Source: Streptomyces rimosus subsp. rimosus (lineage in GTDB: Bacteria; Actinomycetota; Actinomycetes; Streptomycetales; Streptomycetaceae). Taken from it: DNA of 19,821 bases. Every line of letters starts with the position of its first letter. Positions within the stretch are counted from its first letter, which is position 1. The DNA lies in NCBI RefSeq assembly GCF_000720725.1, contig NZ_JOCQ01000138.1, forward strand, positions 1 through 19,821, written 5' to 3'. The notes under the pieces are model-generated. The model was given only the letters and a program-made list of their open reading frames with translations. It did not search any database and had not been told where the DNA came from. Shown here in pieces: positions 6,566 through 13,928 of the stretch. Position numbers and translations under genes: made by a program.

Positions 6566-6594
6566 GAGGGGGGCGCCCGTAAGGCGCCGCCCTC
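6566..6594 (+). terminator. Hairpin terminator after the I36 gene
   Basis: GAGGGGGGCGCC (6566-6577) pairs with GGCGCCGCCCTC (6583-6594) around the loop CGTAA, with a single G-G mismatch. It lies 24 bases after the stop codon. Confidence 0.72.
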
Positions 6595-6754
6595 CGGCTG
6601 TGCGGGTGAACGCCCGGCAGGACCTTCTTTCCCTGTGTGGCGTGTGGCGTGTGACGTGAGACACGAGCGAGCTCTCTGGACGCGATGGCCCGTCCACCGA
6701 TTCGATGGGTCCCGCGAGGCCGACGATCTTGGCCTCGAATCACGGGGCACGCAC

Positions 6755-7705
6755 ATGGAAGCGCTGGACGCGCTCGGAAAACTGGCGCCGGTGGTACTGG
6801 CCTTCGGATGCGGGGTCCTCCTCGCGAAACGGAAGGTGGTGCCGGCCGAGAGTTCCAAGGTCTTCGCCGACTACGCCTTTCTCTTCGCGGTCCCGTGCTT
6901 CCTGTTCGGCAACATCTACCGCAGCGATCTGGGCGCCCTGTTCGACTGGCGGGCCATCGGGGGTTACGCGGCCGCGGCGGGCATCGCCGTCGTACTGGCC
7001 GGCGCGTTCAGCCGGTCCTCGGGCGTGCGCGACCCGCGCGGCCTGGCACTGCGCATCATGGCTGCCGTCCAGGTGAACACGGCCTATTTCGCCGTACCGG
7101 TGTTCATCATGCTGTTCGGCAACGCCGCACCGATCTTCCCTGTGCTGCTGTTCCAGGTCTGCGTCCTGTCCCTGATCATCATCTCGATCATGGAACTGGG
7201 ACGTCCGGACCGCGCGGGAACCCGTCGCACGCGGCTCACCGCGGCCGTCACCGCCTCGCTGATGACGCCCGTCGTCATCGCCTGCAACGCGGGCATCGTG
7301 CTCAACCTTCTGTCCGTACCACTGCCCCAGGTCGCCCTGGACAGCTTCGCCTTCGTCGGCGACAGCGCCTCTCCGGTGGCGCTGTTCGCCCTCGGACTGC
7401 ACCTGGGCGGGACAGGGCTGACGGTGCGTGGCACCACCGTCGAAGAGCTGTGGATCATAGCTTTCAAGTGTGTGGCCTTCCCTCTCCTGACCCTGGCCGT
7501 GGCCCGCTACGGCTTCGGTGTCGAGGGCGACTGGCTCCACTACCTGGTCCTGCTCGCCGCGATGCCCACCCCACAGAACCTGTTCATCTTCGCCCAGCGC
7601 TACGACGTGGGGGTCGACATGTCCGCCGCCCTCGTCATCAAGAGCTCGGTCGTGGCCCTGCTGTTGCTGCCGCTGTGGGTGCAGTGGGCGGCGAACTCGG
7701 CCTGA
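6755..7705 (+). CDS. AEC family transporter (auxin efflux carrier type)
   Basis: A 316-residue integral membrane protein with about ten hydrophobic segments, the length and topology of the AEC family, which exports or imports organic acids such as malonate or malate. Visible features are the N-terminal helix PVVLAFGCGVLLAKRKVVP, FADYAFLFAVPCFLFGNI, MAAVQVNTAYFAVPVFIMLFG with the helix-breaking Asn/Pro, a central basic cytoplasmic loop (GRPDRAGTRRTR), and the second-half ALFALGLHLGG and MPTPQNLFIFAQRYDV motifs that match the family's conserved crossover helices. ATG 6755 has only a weak GGGG ribosome site; no better start is in frame. It appears to be monocistronic. The substrate cannot be predicted, and no dedicated regulator is adjacent. 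Confidence 0.88.
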   Translation: MEALDALGKLAPVVLAFGCGVLLAKRKVVPAESSKVFADYAFLFAVPCFLFGNIYRSDLGALFDWRAIGGYAAAAGIAVVLAGAFSRSSGVRDPRGLALRIMAAVQVNTAYFAVPVFIMLFGNAAPIFPVLLFQVCVLSLIIISIMELGRPDRAGTRRTRLTAAVTASLMTPVVIACNAGIVLNLLSVPLPQVALDSFAFVGDSASPVALFALGLHLGGTGLTVRGTTVEELWIIAFKCVAFPLLTLAVARYGFGVEGDWLHYLVLLAAMPTPQNLFIFAQRYDVGVDMSAALVIKSSVVALLLLPLWVQWAANSA

Positions 7706-7746
7706 AGGCTGTGCCGTACGGACGCGTGAACATCAAGCGTGTGGGC

Positions 7747-8040
7747 TCAGTACGCCCGCGCGCACCGGCCGCCCTCGATACCGCGGAAGACCCACTGCCG
7801 GTCGTGCGAGTTGAGCAGCAGCCTGAGCAACTCGGCGAGTAGAACGGGGACAATCAGAGTGCGGTGGCCCCCGGCGGCCGCATCACCCCGGCGGGGAGCG
7901 ATATACAGGCGGATCATGGGCCGGATGGCCTTGTCCCGCAGGTGACCCACCTGGAGAGTGTCAGGCCACGTGCGGCAGTAGTCCTGCATCAGCACCGAGC
8001 CGTCGCGGCGGCTGAGGTCACCGGTCCTCTTGCCGCAGAC
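7747..8040 (-). pseudogene. Integrase-like remnant
   Basis: A reading frame on the minus strand, immediately downstream of the protease stop, contains HRTLIVPVLLAELLRLLL and NSHDRQWVFRGIEGG. This resembles the stretch of actinobacterial tyrosine site-specific integrases just before the catalytic core (RTL..P..LAELL....... ..WVF...GG). No catalytic Arg-His-Arg-Tyr residues follow, because the frame stops about 8 residues later, and no ribosome site is apparent. It is best read as a decayed fragment in the 337-bp gap between the AEC gene and the protease. The family match is from memory of the motif and is moderate at best. Confidence 0.38.
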
Positions 8041-8042
8041 CG

Positions 8043-8999
8043 CTACGGAATGACGGCCTCATACGCGTCGAGGGCCTCCGCCACCGGCTGGTAGTACGTG
8101 GTCCCGCCCCGCGAGCAGTCGCCGCTGCCGCCCGACAGGAGCCCCAGAGCGATGGTCGTCACGGGCGGGTTGCCCGGGTCGTACGTGAACAGGGGGCCGC
8201 CGCTGTCACCGGGCTCGGCACATACGTTCGTCCTGGTCAGCCCGTACACGCGGCCTTCCGGGTAGGTCACCGTCTGGTTGAGCGCGGTGACGGTGCCAAG
8301 GTGAGCCCCGGTGGTGGCGCCGCTGCGCCCGACCCGGTCACCCACCACGGCATCGCGTGCGCCGGTGACCGGCAGCCACCTGCCGTTGTGCAGGTCCACG
8401 GCGCTCCCATGCGGCACAGCGGCGGTGTATCGCGCCAGCGCGTAGTCGTTGCCGGGGAACCTGGAGTCGGCGGTGCGCGCGAACTGCGGGCCACGCCGGG
8501 TCATCGACCAGCTCTTGACCAGGTTGCCGCAGTGCCCCGCCGTGAGGAAGGCGTCCGGCGCGCCGGCCCGCCTGACGTTGAAGCCGAGCGAGCACGTCGC
8601 GGCGTTGTCCCGGCCGTGGATGGCGTCGCCCCCCTCGATGAAGGTCGTGAGCTTCGTGGTGGTCCTCCGCAGCTCCACGTTCTTGCCCAGAGGCCTGACC
8701 AGCTTGGTGAGCCTGGCCAACCGTGCACCCTTGACCGTGGGATCGGCTGTGACGACCACGCGCTTGAGCCGGGGATCGACTCCCCAGGCGGTACCGGGGA
8801 TCAGCTCACTCCGGTCCAGCGTCGCCATGGTCGCCATCAGCGGGTCGGGCCCCCGCACGTTCTGGGCCTCATCGCCCGCGGAGCGGGCCCGTGCGGTGGC
8901 GGCGTCGGTGCTGAACGGGGCAAGGCTCGCGGCCGCCAGGACGGCCAGGGTGGAGGCCGCCAGGGCGGCGGCCCGTCGGAAGGAAAGTGATCGTTGCAC
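8043..8999 (-). CDS. Secreted S1 family serine protease, streptogrisin type
   Basis: A 318-residue preproenzyme. The signal peptide covers residues 1 to about 35 (basic start, then LAASTLAVLAAASLA). The propeptide runs to about residue 120. The mature domain starts near IEGGDAI, the same register as the ISGGDAI start of streptogrisin B. The catalytic triad is visible: His156 in LTAGHC, Asp185 in GNDYALAR, Ser266 in GDSGGP. The Cys pairs 136/157 and 260/294 match the two family disulfides. A chymotrypsin-like extracellular protease of the alpha-lytic/streptogrisin group is therefore secure; the specificity is not determined. GTG 8999 follows CGGGAG at about 5 bases; the open frame upstream to 9326 lacks secretory features. 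A perfect palindrome lies in the leader. Confidence 0.93.
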   Translation of the reverse strand: MQRSLSFRRAAALAASTLAVLAAASLAPFSTDAATARARSAGDEAQNVRGPDPLMATMATLDRSELIPGTAWGVDPRLKRVVVTADPTVKGARLARLTKLVRPLGKNVELRRTTTKLTTFIEGGDAIHGRDNAATCSLGFNVRRAGAPDAFLTAGHCGNLVKSWSMTRRGPQFARTADSRFPGNDYALARYTAAVPHGSAVDLHNGRWLPVTGARDAVVGDRVGRSGATTGAHLGTVTALNQTVTYPEGRVYGLTRTNVCAEPGDSGGPLFTYDPGNPPVTTIALGLLSGGSGDCSRGGTTYYQPVAEALDAYEAVIP

Positions 9000-9019
9000 G
9001 GCATCTCCCGATTGCACAG

Positions 9020-9035
9020 CGGACTCACGAGTCCG
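9020..9035. promoter_or_regulatory. Palindrome in the protease leader
   Basis: CGGACTC and GAGTCCG form perfect 7-bp arms with a 2-base centre, about 20 bases upstream of the GTG start and just before the ribosome site. The very short centre favours a protein operator over an RNA hairpin. Confidence 0.45.
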
Positions 9036-9385
9036 AGACGGTGTCCTCCCCACGCCGGAACGCACGTGGGCGAGAACCTCCATGCTGGCGAGCGAAAACC
9101 TCGTTCGGAGCCGCCGACCAGCGCGTTTTCGTCGGAAACCACTCCTCGAAGCGAAAAGCCGCCGACAACTGTTCGCCCCACGCAACCCCGTGCTGACACC
9201 GGTGACGGTGGCCTCCCCGTCCTCCCGAGCGTCCGTACGCGCCGGCTGACGCGGTCCCGATCGAGCGTGCTGCTGTCGGCCGCTCGGCGTCAGCGACGAG
9301 GTCGCTCTCGGGACGAAGGTGGTCATACCTAGGGCCGGACCGCCGCGCGACTGCGCTGCTACCGCCCTGCCGCGGTATCACCCCC
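9036..9385. other. Non-coding stretch upstream of protease
   Basis: No gene supported on either strand. Modestly AT-richer patches around 9115-9175 (TTTTCG motifs repeated in both orientations) may hold the protease promoter, but no clear -10/-35 pair was found. Confidence 0.4.
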
Positions 9386-9511
9386 GTGGCGCTGCCGGCC
9401 CTGGCCCGGGTGGCCGCCCCCTCCGAGCAGGGCATGCGCGTACTGCAGCTGACCGGCACCGCCGACGTCTTCGAAATCTACCCCGGATTCGAAACCGCGC
9501 TGAAGGACTCT
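9386..9511 (+). pseudogene. STAS-domain (anti-anti-sigma) C-terminal remnant
   Basis: About 42 codons reading ...GMRVLQLTGTADVFEIYPGF.ETALKD, which resembles the last helix-strand-helix of STAS anti-sigma antagonists (VxRVLELTGxDxVFxxxxxxxxAL). There is no upstream phosphorylatable Ser segment or nucleotide-binding half in any frame, and the frame then runs into the 3' end of the convergent XRE gene. It is interpreted as a leftover 3' fragment. The short length limits confidence. Confidence 0.42.
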
Positions 9512-9560
9512 CGTCGCCGTAGCCCTGCGGCTCCCCGGCCCATAGGTGAACCGCGACGGA

Positions 9561-10490
9561 TCAGAGCGGCCCGGGCTGAGGAGAACGGCGGGTGGGCTGT
9601 GCCGCCCGAGACTGCGTGGCTGCCCAGATGTCGAGGAGTTTGAGCCGGTCCTCGGATGCGGTGCCGGGTTCGGCAGTGTAGATGATCAGGTCGTGCACGG
9701 CTCGGCCCGGCAGAGGCAAGTCGAGGGACTGAAAGGTCAGTTCCAGGTGGCCGACGTCGGGATGCCGGAGCCGTTTGACGCCGTCATGGCGCATCAGGAC
9801 GTCGTGCGCGGCCCATTGGCTGCGGAACTCCGGGCTGAGGGTGGACAGCTCGCCGACGAGTTCTCGCAGTGCCCGGTCGCGGGGCTCGCGCCCGGCCTCG
9901 GCGCGCAGCAGGGCGGCGGTGGCGGCACCGGCGGTGCCCCAGTCGACGAAGAAGTCATGAGCACCAGGGTCGAGGAAGATATAGCGGGCGATGTTGGGGC
10001 GGCCGCGCTTGTCGATGGTGGCGCTGTCGAACATCGGCGCGAGCAGGGCTCGGGCCAGGGGGTTGCCGGCGACGATGTCCGTGCGGCCGTTGCGTACGAA
10101 CGCCGAGGACATCGTCATGGAGTCGAGCAGCCACTGGACCCGGGGCGGGATCTCGACATCCCTGCGACGCGACGGCGTGCGGCTTACGTGCCGCGATGAC
10201 CGGGCCAGGCCGAACAGGTAGGTGCGTTCGTCGTCGTCCAGTCGCAGGGCACGAGCTACCGCGTCAAGGACGTCTTCGGACACGCCGCCGATGTGGCCCT
10301 TCTCCAACCGCGTGTACCACTCCGTGCTCACGCCGGCAAGGACGGCGACCTCCTCGCGCCGCAGCCCGGCGACCCGGCGACGGGCGCTGGTCGGCAGTCC
10401 GGCCTGCGCCGGGGTGATCCTGGCGCGTCGGCTGACAAGGAAGTCCCGGATTTCGCCGCGGTTTCCGGGCTGCTGATCCATGCCATTCAT
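9561..10490 (-). CDS. XRE-family regulator with MmyB-like ligand domain
   Basis: A 309-residue protein. The helix-turn-helix lies at about 15-75 (IRDFLVSRRARITPAQAGL, RRVAGLRREEVAVLAGVSTE, WYTRLEKG, SEDVLDAVARAL). A MmyB-type ligand-binding domain follows at about 105-280 (PPRVQWLLDSM, RNGRTDIVAGNPLARAL, PNIARYIFLDP, LSPEFRSQWAAHDV, GHLELTFQSLDLP). This architecture is very common in Streptomyces and usually represses an adjacent divergent oxidoreductase, here the aldo/keto reductase at 10629. ATG 10490 and ATG 10481 (MDQQPGNRGE) are both possible; neither has a strong ribosome site. The bound ligand is unknown; related structures bind fatty-acid-like molecules. Confidence 0.92.
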   Translation of the reverse strand: MNGMDQQPGNRGEIRDFLVSRRARITPAQAGLPTSARRRVAGLRREEVAVLAGVSTEWYTRLEKGHIGGVSEDVLDAVARALRLDDDERTYLFGLARSSRHVSRTPSRRRDVEIPPRVQWLLDSMTMSSAFVRNGRTDIVAGNPLARALLAPMFDSATIDKRGRPNIARYIFLDPGAHDFFVDWGTAGAATAALLRAEAGREPRDRALRELVGELSTLSPEFRSQWAAHDVLMRHDGVKRLRHPDVGHLELTFQSLDLPLPGRAVHDLIIYTAEPGTASEDRLKLLDIWAATQSRAAQPTRRSPQPGPL

Positions 10491-10513
10491 CGTAGTCGCC
10501 GGTCACGGCGCGA

Positions 10514-10536
10514 GGGGGGTTGAGGTTGTACCCCCC
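10514..10536. promoter_or_regulatory. Candidate operator between XRE and AKR genes
   Basis: GGGGGG (10514-10519) and CCCCCC (10531-10536) flank TTGAGGTTGTA in the 138-bp divergent gap, next to the AT-containing CATAGAT. It is the only obvious dyad there and a reasonable binding site for the XRE regulator; no clean promoter hexamers were resolved. Confidence 0.38.
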
Positions 10537-10628
10537 ATAGATGCGACCTTCTCCGGTGGCGGCGATCGCGGTCTCCTGGGGCCCGATCGTTCCGACACGA
10601 TCCCGAGAACGAACAACGGAGACAAGAC

Positions 10629-11582
10629 ATGACGAGCAAGGCGCTGACTGTGCCGGCGGTGGCGTTGGGCACATGGGCCTGGGGAGACAGCGGCGTGGCA
10701 GGCGACGGCTACTTCGGCAGTCAGCTGAGCGAGTCCGGCCTGCGAGAGGTCGTCGAGAAGGCTCAGTCGAACGGGCTCACCTTGTGGGACACCGCCGTGG
10801 CGTACGGCATGGGCCGCTCGGAGACCGTCCTCGCCCAGGCGCTGACGGGCTATCACCGCAGCGAGTACCAGCTGTCAACGAAGTTCACCCCGCAGATCGC
10901 GGGCGACGGCGACGATCCGGTCGCGGACATGCTGGAGCAGAGCCTCGACCGAATGAGTACGGACTACGTGGATCTCTTCTGGATCCATAACCCTGCCGAC
11001 GTGGCACGATGGACGCCGCCTCTGATCCCGCTGCTCAAGAGCGGCAAAATCAAGCATGTCGGCGTCTCGAACCACAACATGGAGGAGATCGCTCTCGCCG
11101 ATCAGGTCCTCGGAGAAGCCGGCTTCCGCGTGGAGGCGGTCCAGAACCACTACAGCCTCCTGTATCGGAGCTCTGAGCGCGCGGGCATCCTCGATCACTG
11201 CCGCAAGCACGACGTGCAGTTCTTCTCGTACATGGTCCTAGAGCAAGGAGCGCTGTCCGGCAGGTACGGCCCGGCGAATCCGTTGCCAGAGGGGAGCAAC
11301 CGGGCGGCCGTGTACAACGGCATCCTGCCCCAGCTGCGGGCGCTGACCGGCCGGATGGAGGCGATCGGCAAGGACCGAGGCGCGTCCGCCGCCGATGTCG
11401 CCATCGCCTGGGCCATCGCCAAGGGGACCACCCCGATCATCGGGGTCACGAAGGCGGGTTACATCGACGGGGTGATCCGGGCTCGCGGCATCGAGCTCGC
11501 CGACGAGGAGATCGCGGAACTGGAGGCGCTGGCGGATGCCGCAGACGTCGACACGCGCGGCTGGTGGGAGAACGAGATGTAG
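10629..11582 (+). CDS. Aldo/keto reductase
   Basis: A 317-residue NADPH-dependent TIM-barrel reductase of the AKR superfamily, reducing carbonyls to alcohols. The catalytic tetrad is visible: Asp54 and Tyr59 in LWDTAVAYGMGRSE, Lys85 in LSTKFTP, His120 in DLFWIHNP. Further family marks are GKIKHVGVSNHNMEEI, VEAVQNHYSLL, and the C-terminal cofactor loop around TTPIIGVTKAGYIDGV. ATG 10629 has GGAG at 7 bases. It is divergent from the XRE/MmyB regulator and probably repressed by it. It resembles the general-stress AKRs (YhdN/Tas-like) rather than a pathway-specific enzyme; the substrate is unknown. Confidence 0.93.
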   Translation: MTSKALTVPAVALGTWAWGDSGVAGDGYFGSQLSESGLREVVEKAQSNGLTLWDTAVAYGMGRSETVLAQALTGYHRSEYQLSTKFTPQIAGDGDDPVADMLEQSLDRMSTDYVDLFWIHNPADVARWTPPLIPLLKSGKIKHVGVSNHNMEEIALADQVLGEAGFRVEAVQNHYSLLYRSSERAGILDHCRKHDVQFFSYMVLEQGALSGRYGPANPLPEGSNRAAVYNGILPQLRALTGRMEAIGKDRGASAADVAIAWAIAKGTTPIIGVTKAGYIDGVIRARGIELADEEIAELEALADAADVDTRGWWENEM

Positions 11583-11808
11583 CAGTGGCCGGGGCCCGGG
11601 GCCCGGAACCGAGAAAGGGACTGCGTCTGCTCCGGGCTTGCCTCGCGGTCGCCGCAAAGCGCGTGCCCGGCTTGCGAGGAGGATCGCTTCGAGCGCGATT
11701 CGATGGCTGCCCCACAGCATTGCCCCTTGGCCTCGGCATGCCTGCAACAGCAGCTGCGCTCTGGCTCGATGTCGCCGTTGCGGTCAACGGCTCAATCAGC
11801 ACGGAGAG
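11583..11808. other. Non-coding gap after the AKR gene
   Basis: No gene supported. A GC-rich block of alternating GGG/CCC runs (11589-11606) directly after the AKR stop could fold and act as a terminator. The rest shows no codon-position bias in any frame. Confidence 0.4.
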
Positions 11809-12131
11809 ATGCAGAACCTCTGGCACGGCCAGGCCAACCGAAAGTGGAGCGACGATGACCTGTCTTCGTCTCCGAGGAGGGTACGAGGCAACTGTCCTTG
11901 TTGCCGCCATCCTGCGCCCTCGGCTACCTACCCACGATCCTGCTGCTCGCACCCATGCCGGCAGCCCTCTGCGCAGTCACCCGCCGTCACCCGCCCCAAC
12001 TCGCGTACTCATACGTGGGCCTGAGCACCACCGCGGTGATCGTCGCCGCTCTGCTGGGTGGGCCGCTACGTAAACCCTTGGTCATCGAGACTGCGGCCCA
12101 GCCGCCTGGCAGCGCCTGGATGCTCCGCTGA
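11809..12131 (+). pseudogene. Small two-helix membrane protein gene with a frameshift
   Basis: Two frames join into one sensible protein. From ATG 11809 the first frame reads MQNLWHGQANRKWSDDDL to about 11862. The second frame, from about 11862 to the TGA at 12129, reads FVSEEGTRQLSLL, then two hydrophobic segments (LGYLPTILLLAPMPAALCAV and VGLSTTAVIVAALLGG) and a PLRKPLVIE tail. Inserting a single G after CTG at 11862 would give DDLVFVSEEGT and one 107-residue reading frame. The missing base may be a true mutation or a sequencing error. As it stands, only the downstream part from TTG 11898 could be translated, with no good ribosome site. The family is not recognised. It converges on the broken gene at 12203 across a strong hairpin. 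Confidence 0.62.
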
Positions 12132-12151
12132 CGATCGCCGCATAAACGGTT

Positions 12152-12182
12152 CTCCGCCCTGTCCCTCGCGGGCAGGGCGGAG
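12152..12182. terminator. Bidirectional terminator hairpin
   Basis: CTCCGCCCTG (12152-12161) and CAGGGCGGAG (12173-12182) are perfect 10-bp arms; the interior can add a CCC/GGG stem around TCGC. It lies between two convergent (both broken) genes, 20 bases from each stop. Confidence 0.82.
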
Positions 12183-12202
12183 GCATCGTCCGATAGCGAT
12201 CA

Positions 12203-12647
12203 CTAGCGCCGCGCGGAGCCCTCGCCAGGCAGCTTCCAGCGGCCGTGGTTGTCGAACGGCCAGGGGTGGGCGTAGAGGTCACCCTTCAGGTGATCGCGCA
12301 GGGATCTACGGTTGGCCGGCGGATCGGACGGCATCCGCAACGCTGAGCCCAGCGGATCGATGCGCGCCGCGTACGCCTTGGCCCACCGCAGCCATCCCAA
12401 CTCCTCCGCCGACGGAGACCCGCCGTCAGCCCGGGCGCGCACCGCGCTGCAGAACTCCCGGATCTCTTCAGCCCGGCGCCAGGCTTCCACTTGCCCGCCC
12501 AGCACCGTGGCTCTGCCCGCCCAGCACCGTGGCTCGGTGCCGCTCGACCTGCTGCTCACGCGTACCGGTCTCCAGCCGGGGTGCCTCCGAAGCTGTGCCC
12601 TTGACCCGTTTGTCGTTCCGGTACACCGACGTGTCAGGGGCGGTCAT
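12203..12647 (-). pseudogene. Hypothetical protein gene broken by a 22-bp tandem duplication
   Basis: From ATG 12647 the frame reads MTAPDTSVYRNDKRVKG ... TREQQVERHRATVLGG, then a second copy of the same 22 bases shifts the frame. Removing one copy leaves 423 bases, exactly 141 codons, and an unbroken 140-residue protein that continues QVEAWRRAEEIREFC ... LGWLRWAKAYAARIDPLG ... HGRWKLPGEGSARR to the TGA at 12203. An in-frame stop lies just upstream of the ATG, and GGGAG is about 10 bases away. The Trp/Glu-rich EAWRRAEEIREFC and WAKAYAARIDPL pattern resembles the C-terminal region of a conserved actinobacterial hypothetical family often found near mobile DNA. Function unknown. Confidence 0.75.
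12492..12535. repeat. Perfect 22-bp tandem duplication
   Basis: Two identical 22-base units (12492-12513 and 12514-12535), beginning TGCCCGCCCAGC and ending CGTGGCTC, lie head to tail inside the coding frame of the gene at 12203-12647. Because 22 is not a multiple of three, the second copy destroys the frame. Confidence 0.93.
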
Positions 12648-12748
12648 GTCGAACTCGCTCCCAGCTCATGCCGGGTGGTGTCAGCGGCCCCGGGAACAGG
12701 AGGCTGCCCACCCTCACCCGACCAAGCCCGCGATAGCCAACCGCTTTC

Positions 12749-12763
12749 GTTATAGGTTATAAC
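12749..12763. promoter_or_regulatory. AT-rich direct repeat/palindrome upstream of SDR gene
   Basis: GTTATAG and GTTATAA are adjacent (12749-12762), and the second is part of the 8-bp perfect palindrome GTTATAAC (12756-12763). This is the only AT-rich island in the neighbourhood, 59 bases before the SDR start. It probably combines the -10 region with an operator for an unlinked regulator, since no regulator gene is adjacent. Confidence 0.5.
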
Positions 12764-12821
12764 TATGGAGTGAGGCAATAACGGCACTGGGCTTCATAGC
12801 CCCAGCCGAAGGGACAACGAC

Positions 12822-13781
12822 ATGACTGCAACGACCGGTGCACTCCACACCGTTCTGGGGGCCGGCCCCGCGGGCACCTCCGTCGCCTTGGAACTAGCGC
12901 GCCGTGGGCACCCGGTCCGGCTGATCGACCGTGCCGGTTCCGGTGAGCCGCTGGACGGCATCGAGCGGCTCAGCGGGGATGTCAGCACGGTGCACGGGGC
13001 GCTCACCGCGATCGAGGGCGCGGACGTCGTCTACCACTGCGTCAACGTCGCCTACCACCTCCAGGTCGACGTCATGCCCGGCATCCAGGAGGCGGTGCTG
13101 GGTGCGGTGGCGCGCACCGGTGCGCGTCTGATCGTCCTGGATACGCTGTACCCCTACGGCGAGACGCACGGCGAGGTCATGACGGAGGACACCCCGTGGC
13201 GGGCGGCCACGGCCAAGGGCAAGATGCGTGCCGCGCTGGACGAGCGCTACCTGGCCGCGCACCAGCAGGGCCGCGCGAGGGTCGCGCTGGGCCGCTCGGC
13301 GGACTTCGTCGGGCCCCGGGTGCTGAACTCCACGCTGGGCGGGGCCGTCTTCCCGGCCGCGCTCACGGGCGGTGAGGTTCTGGCGCTGGGCGACATCGAT
13401 CTCAAGCACAGCTACAGCAACATCCTCGACGTGGCCCGGGGCTTGGCCGTACTCGGCGAGAACCCGTCAGGAGACGGCCGGGTCTGGCACCTGCCCACCG
13501 CCCCCGCCCGCACCACACGCGAGATCTTCACCGCGCTCGGCGACCTGGTCGGCCACTCGCTCCGGACCGTCACGATGGACGAGCCACGCCCCTTCGGGCC
13601 GTTCGACGAGACGTTCATGAACTCCTACGCCGAGCTGTTCTACCAGCACACCGAGCCGCAGATCATGGACTCCACCGCCTTCCAGGAGAAGTTCGGCGTC
13701 GCGCCCACCCCGATCGAGACCACCCTGAGCCAGACCCTGGAGTGGTACCGGGGCTTCCTCGCCGCCCAGGCGAAGGGCTGA
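12822..13781 (+). CDS. NAD-dependent epimerase/dehydratase (atypical SDR)
   Basis: A 319-residue Rossmann protein. The NAD(P)-binding glycine motif is at residues 11-30 (VLGAGPAGTSVALELARRGH). Next come LIDRAGSG at the ribose-binding position, a GADVVYHCVNVAY segment, and the active-site region LDTLYPYGETHGEVMTEDTP. The usual YxxxK is not intact: Tyr is followed by PYGETHG, and a Lys-rich ATAKGKMRA comes about 20 residues later. The protein therefore belongs to an atypical extended SDR group whose catalysis is uncertain. The C-terminal half (LKHSYSNILDVARGLAVLGE, VWHLPTAPARTTREIF) is typical of the family. ATG 12822 has AAGGG at 8 bases. A Dabb protein follows 147 bases downstream, possibly as a second cistron. 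Confidence 0.88.
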   Translation: MTATTGALHTVLGAGPAGTSVALELARRGHPVRLIDRAGSGEPLDGIERLSGDVSTVHGALTAIEGADVVYHCVNVAYHLQVDVMPGIQEAVLGAVARTGARLIVLDTLYPYGETHGEVMTEDTPWRAATAKGKMRAALDERYLAAHQQGRARVALGRSADFVGPRVLNSTLGGAVFPAALTGGEVLALGDIDLKHSYSNILDVARGLAVLGENPSGDGRVWHLPTAPARTTREIFTALGDLVGHSLRTVTMDEPRPFGPFDETFMNSYAELFYQHTEPQIMDSTAFQEKFGVAPTPIETTLSQTLEWYRGFLAAQAKG

Positions 13782-13928
13782 GAGCGCAACGACAACGTAC
13801 GGTTCGGCGCGACTCCCGAGGACCCCCTTCCTGGCTTGGCCTGGCCCGTCGAGCTCGTGCGTCTGCGGCGGAGCCCACGACACCAACCACCTTCACAACA
13901 AGAAATGAACTGCGGAAGGAACACTTCG

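Noticed and set aside
11238..11952. Minus-strand frames opposite the AKR gene and the following gap
   Set aside because: The AKR catalytic tetrad is on the plus strand; the minus frames have no domain and no consistent start.
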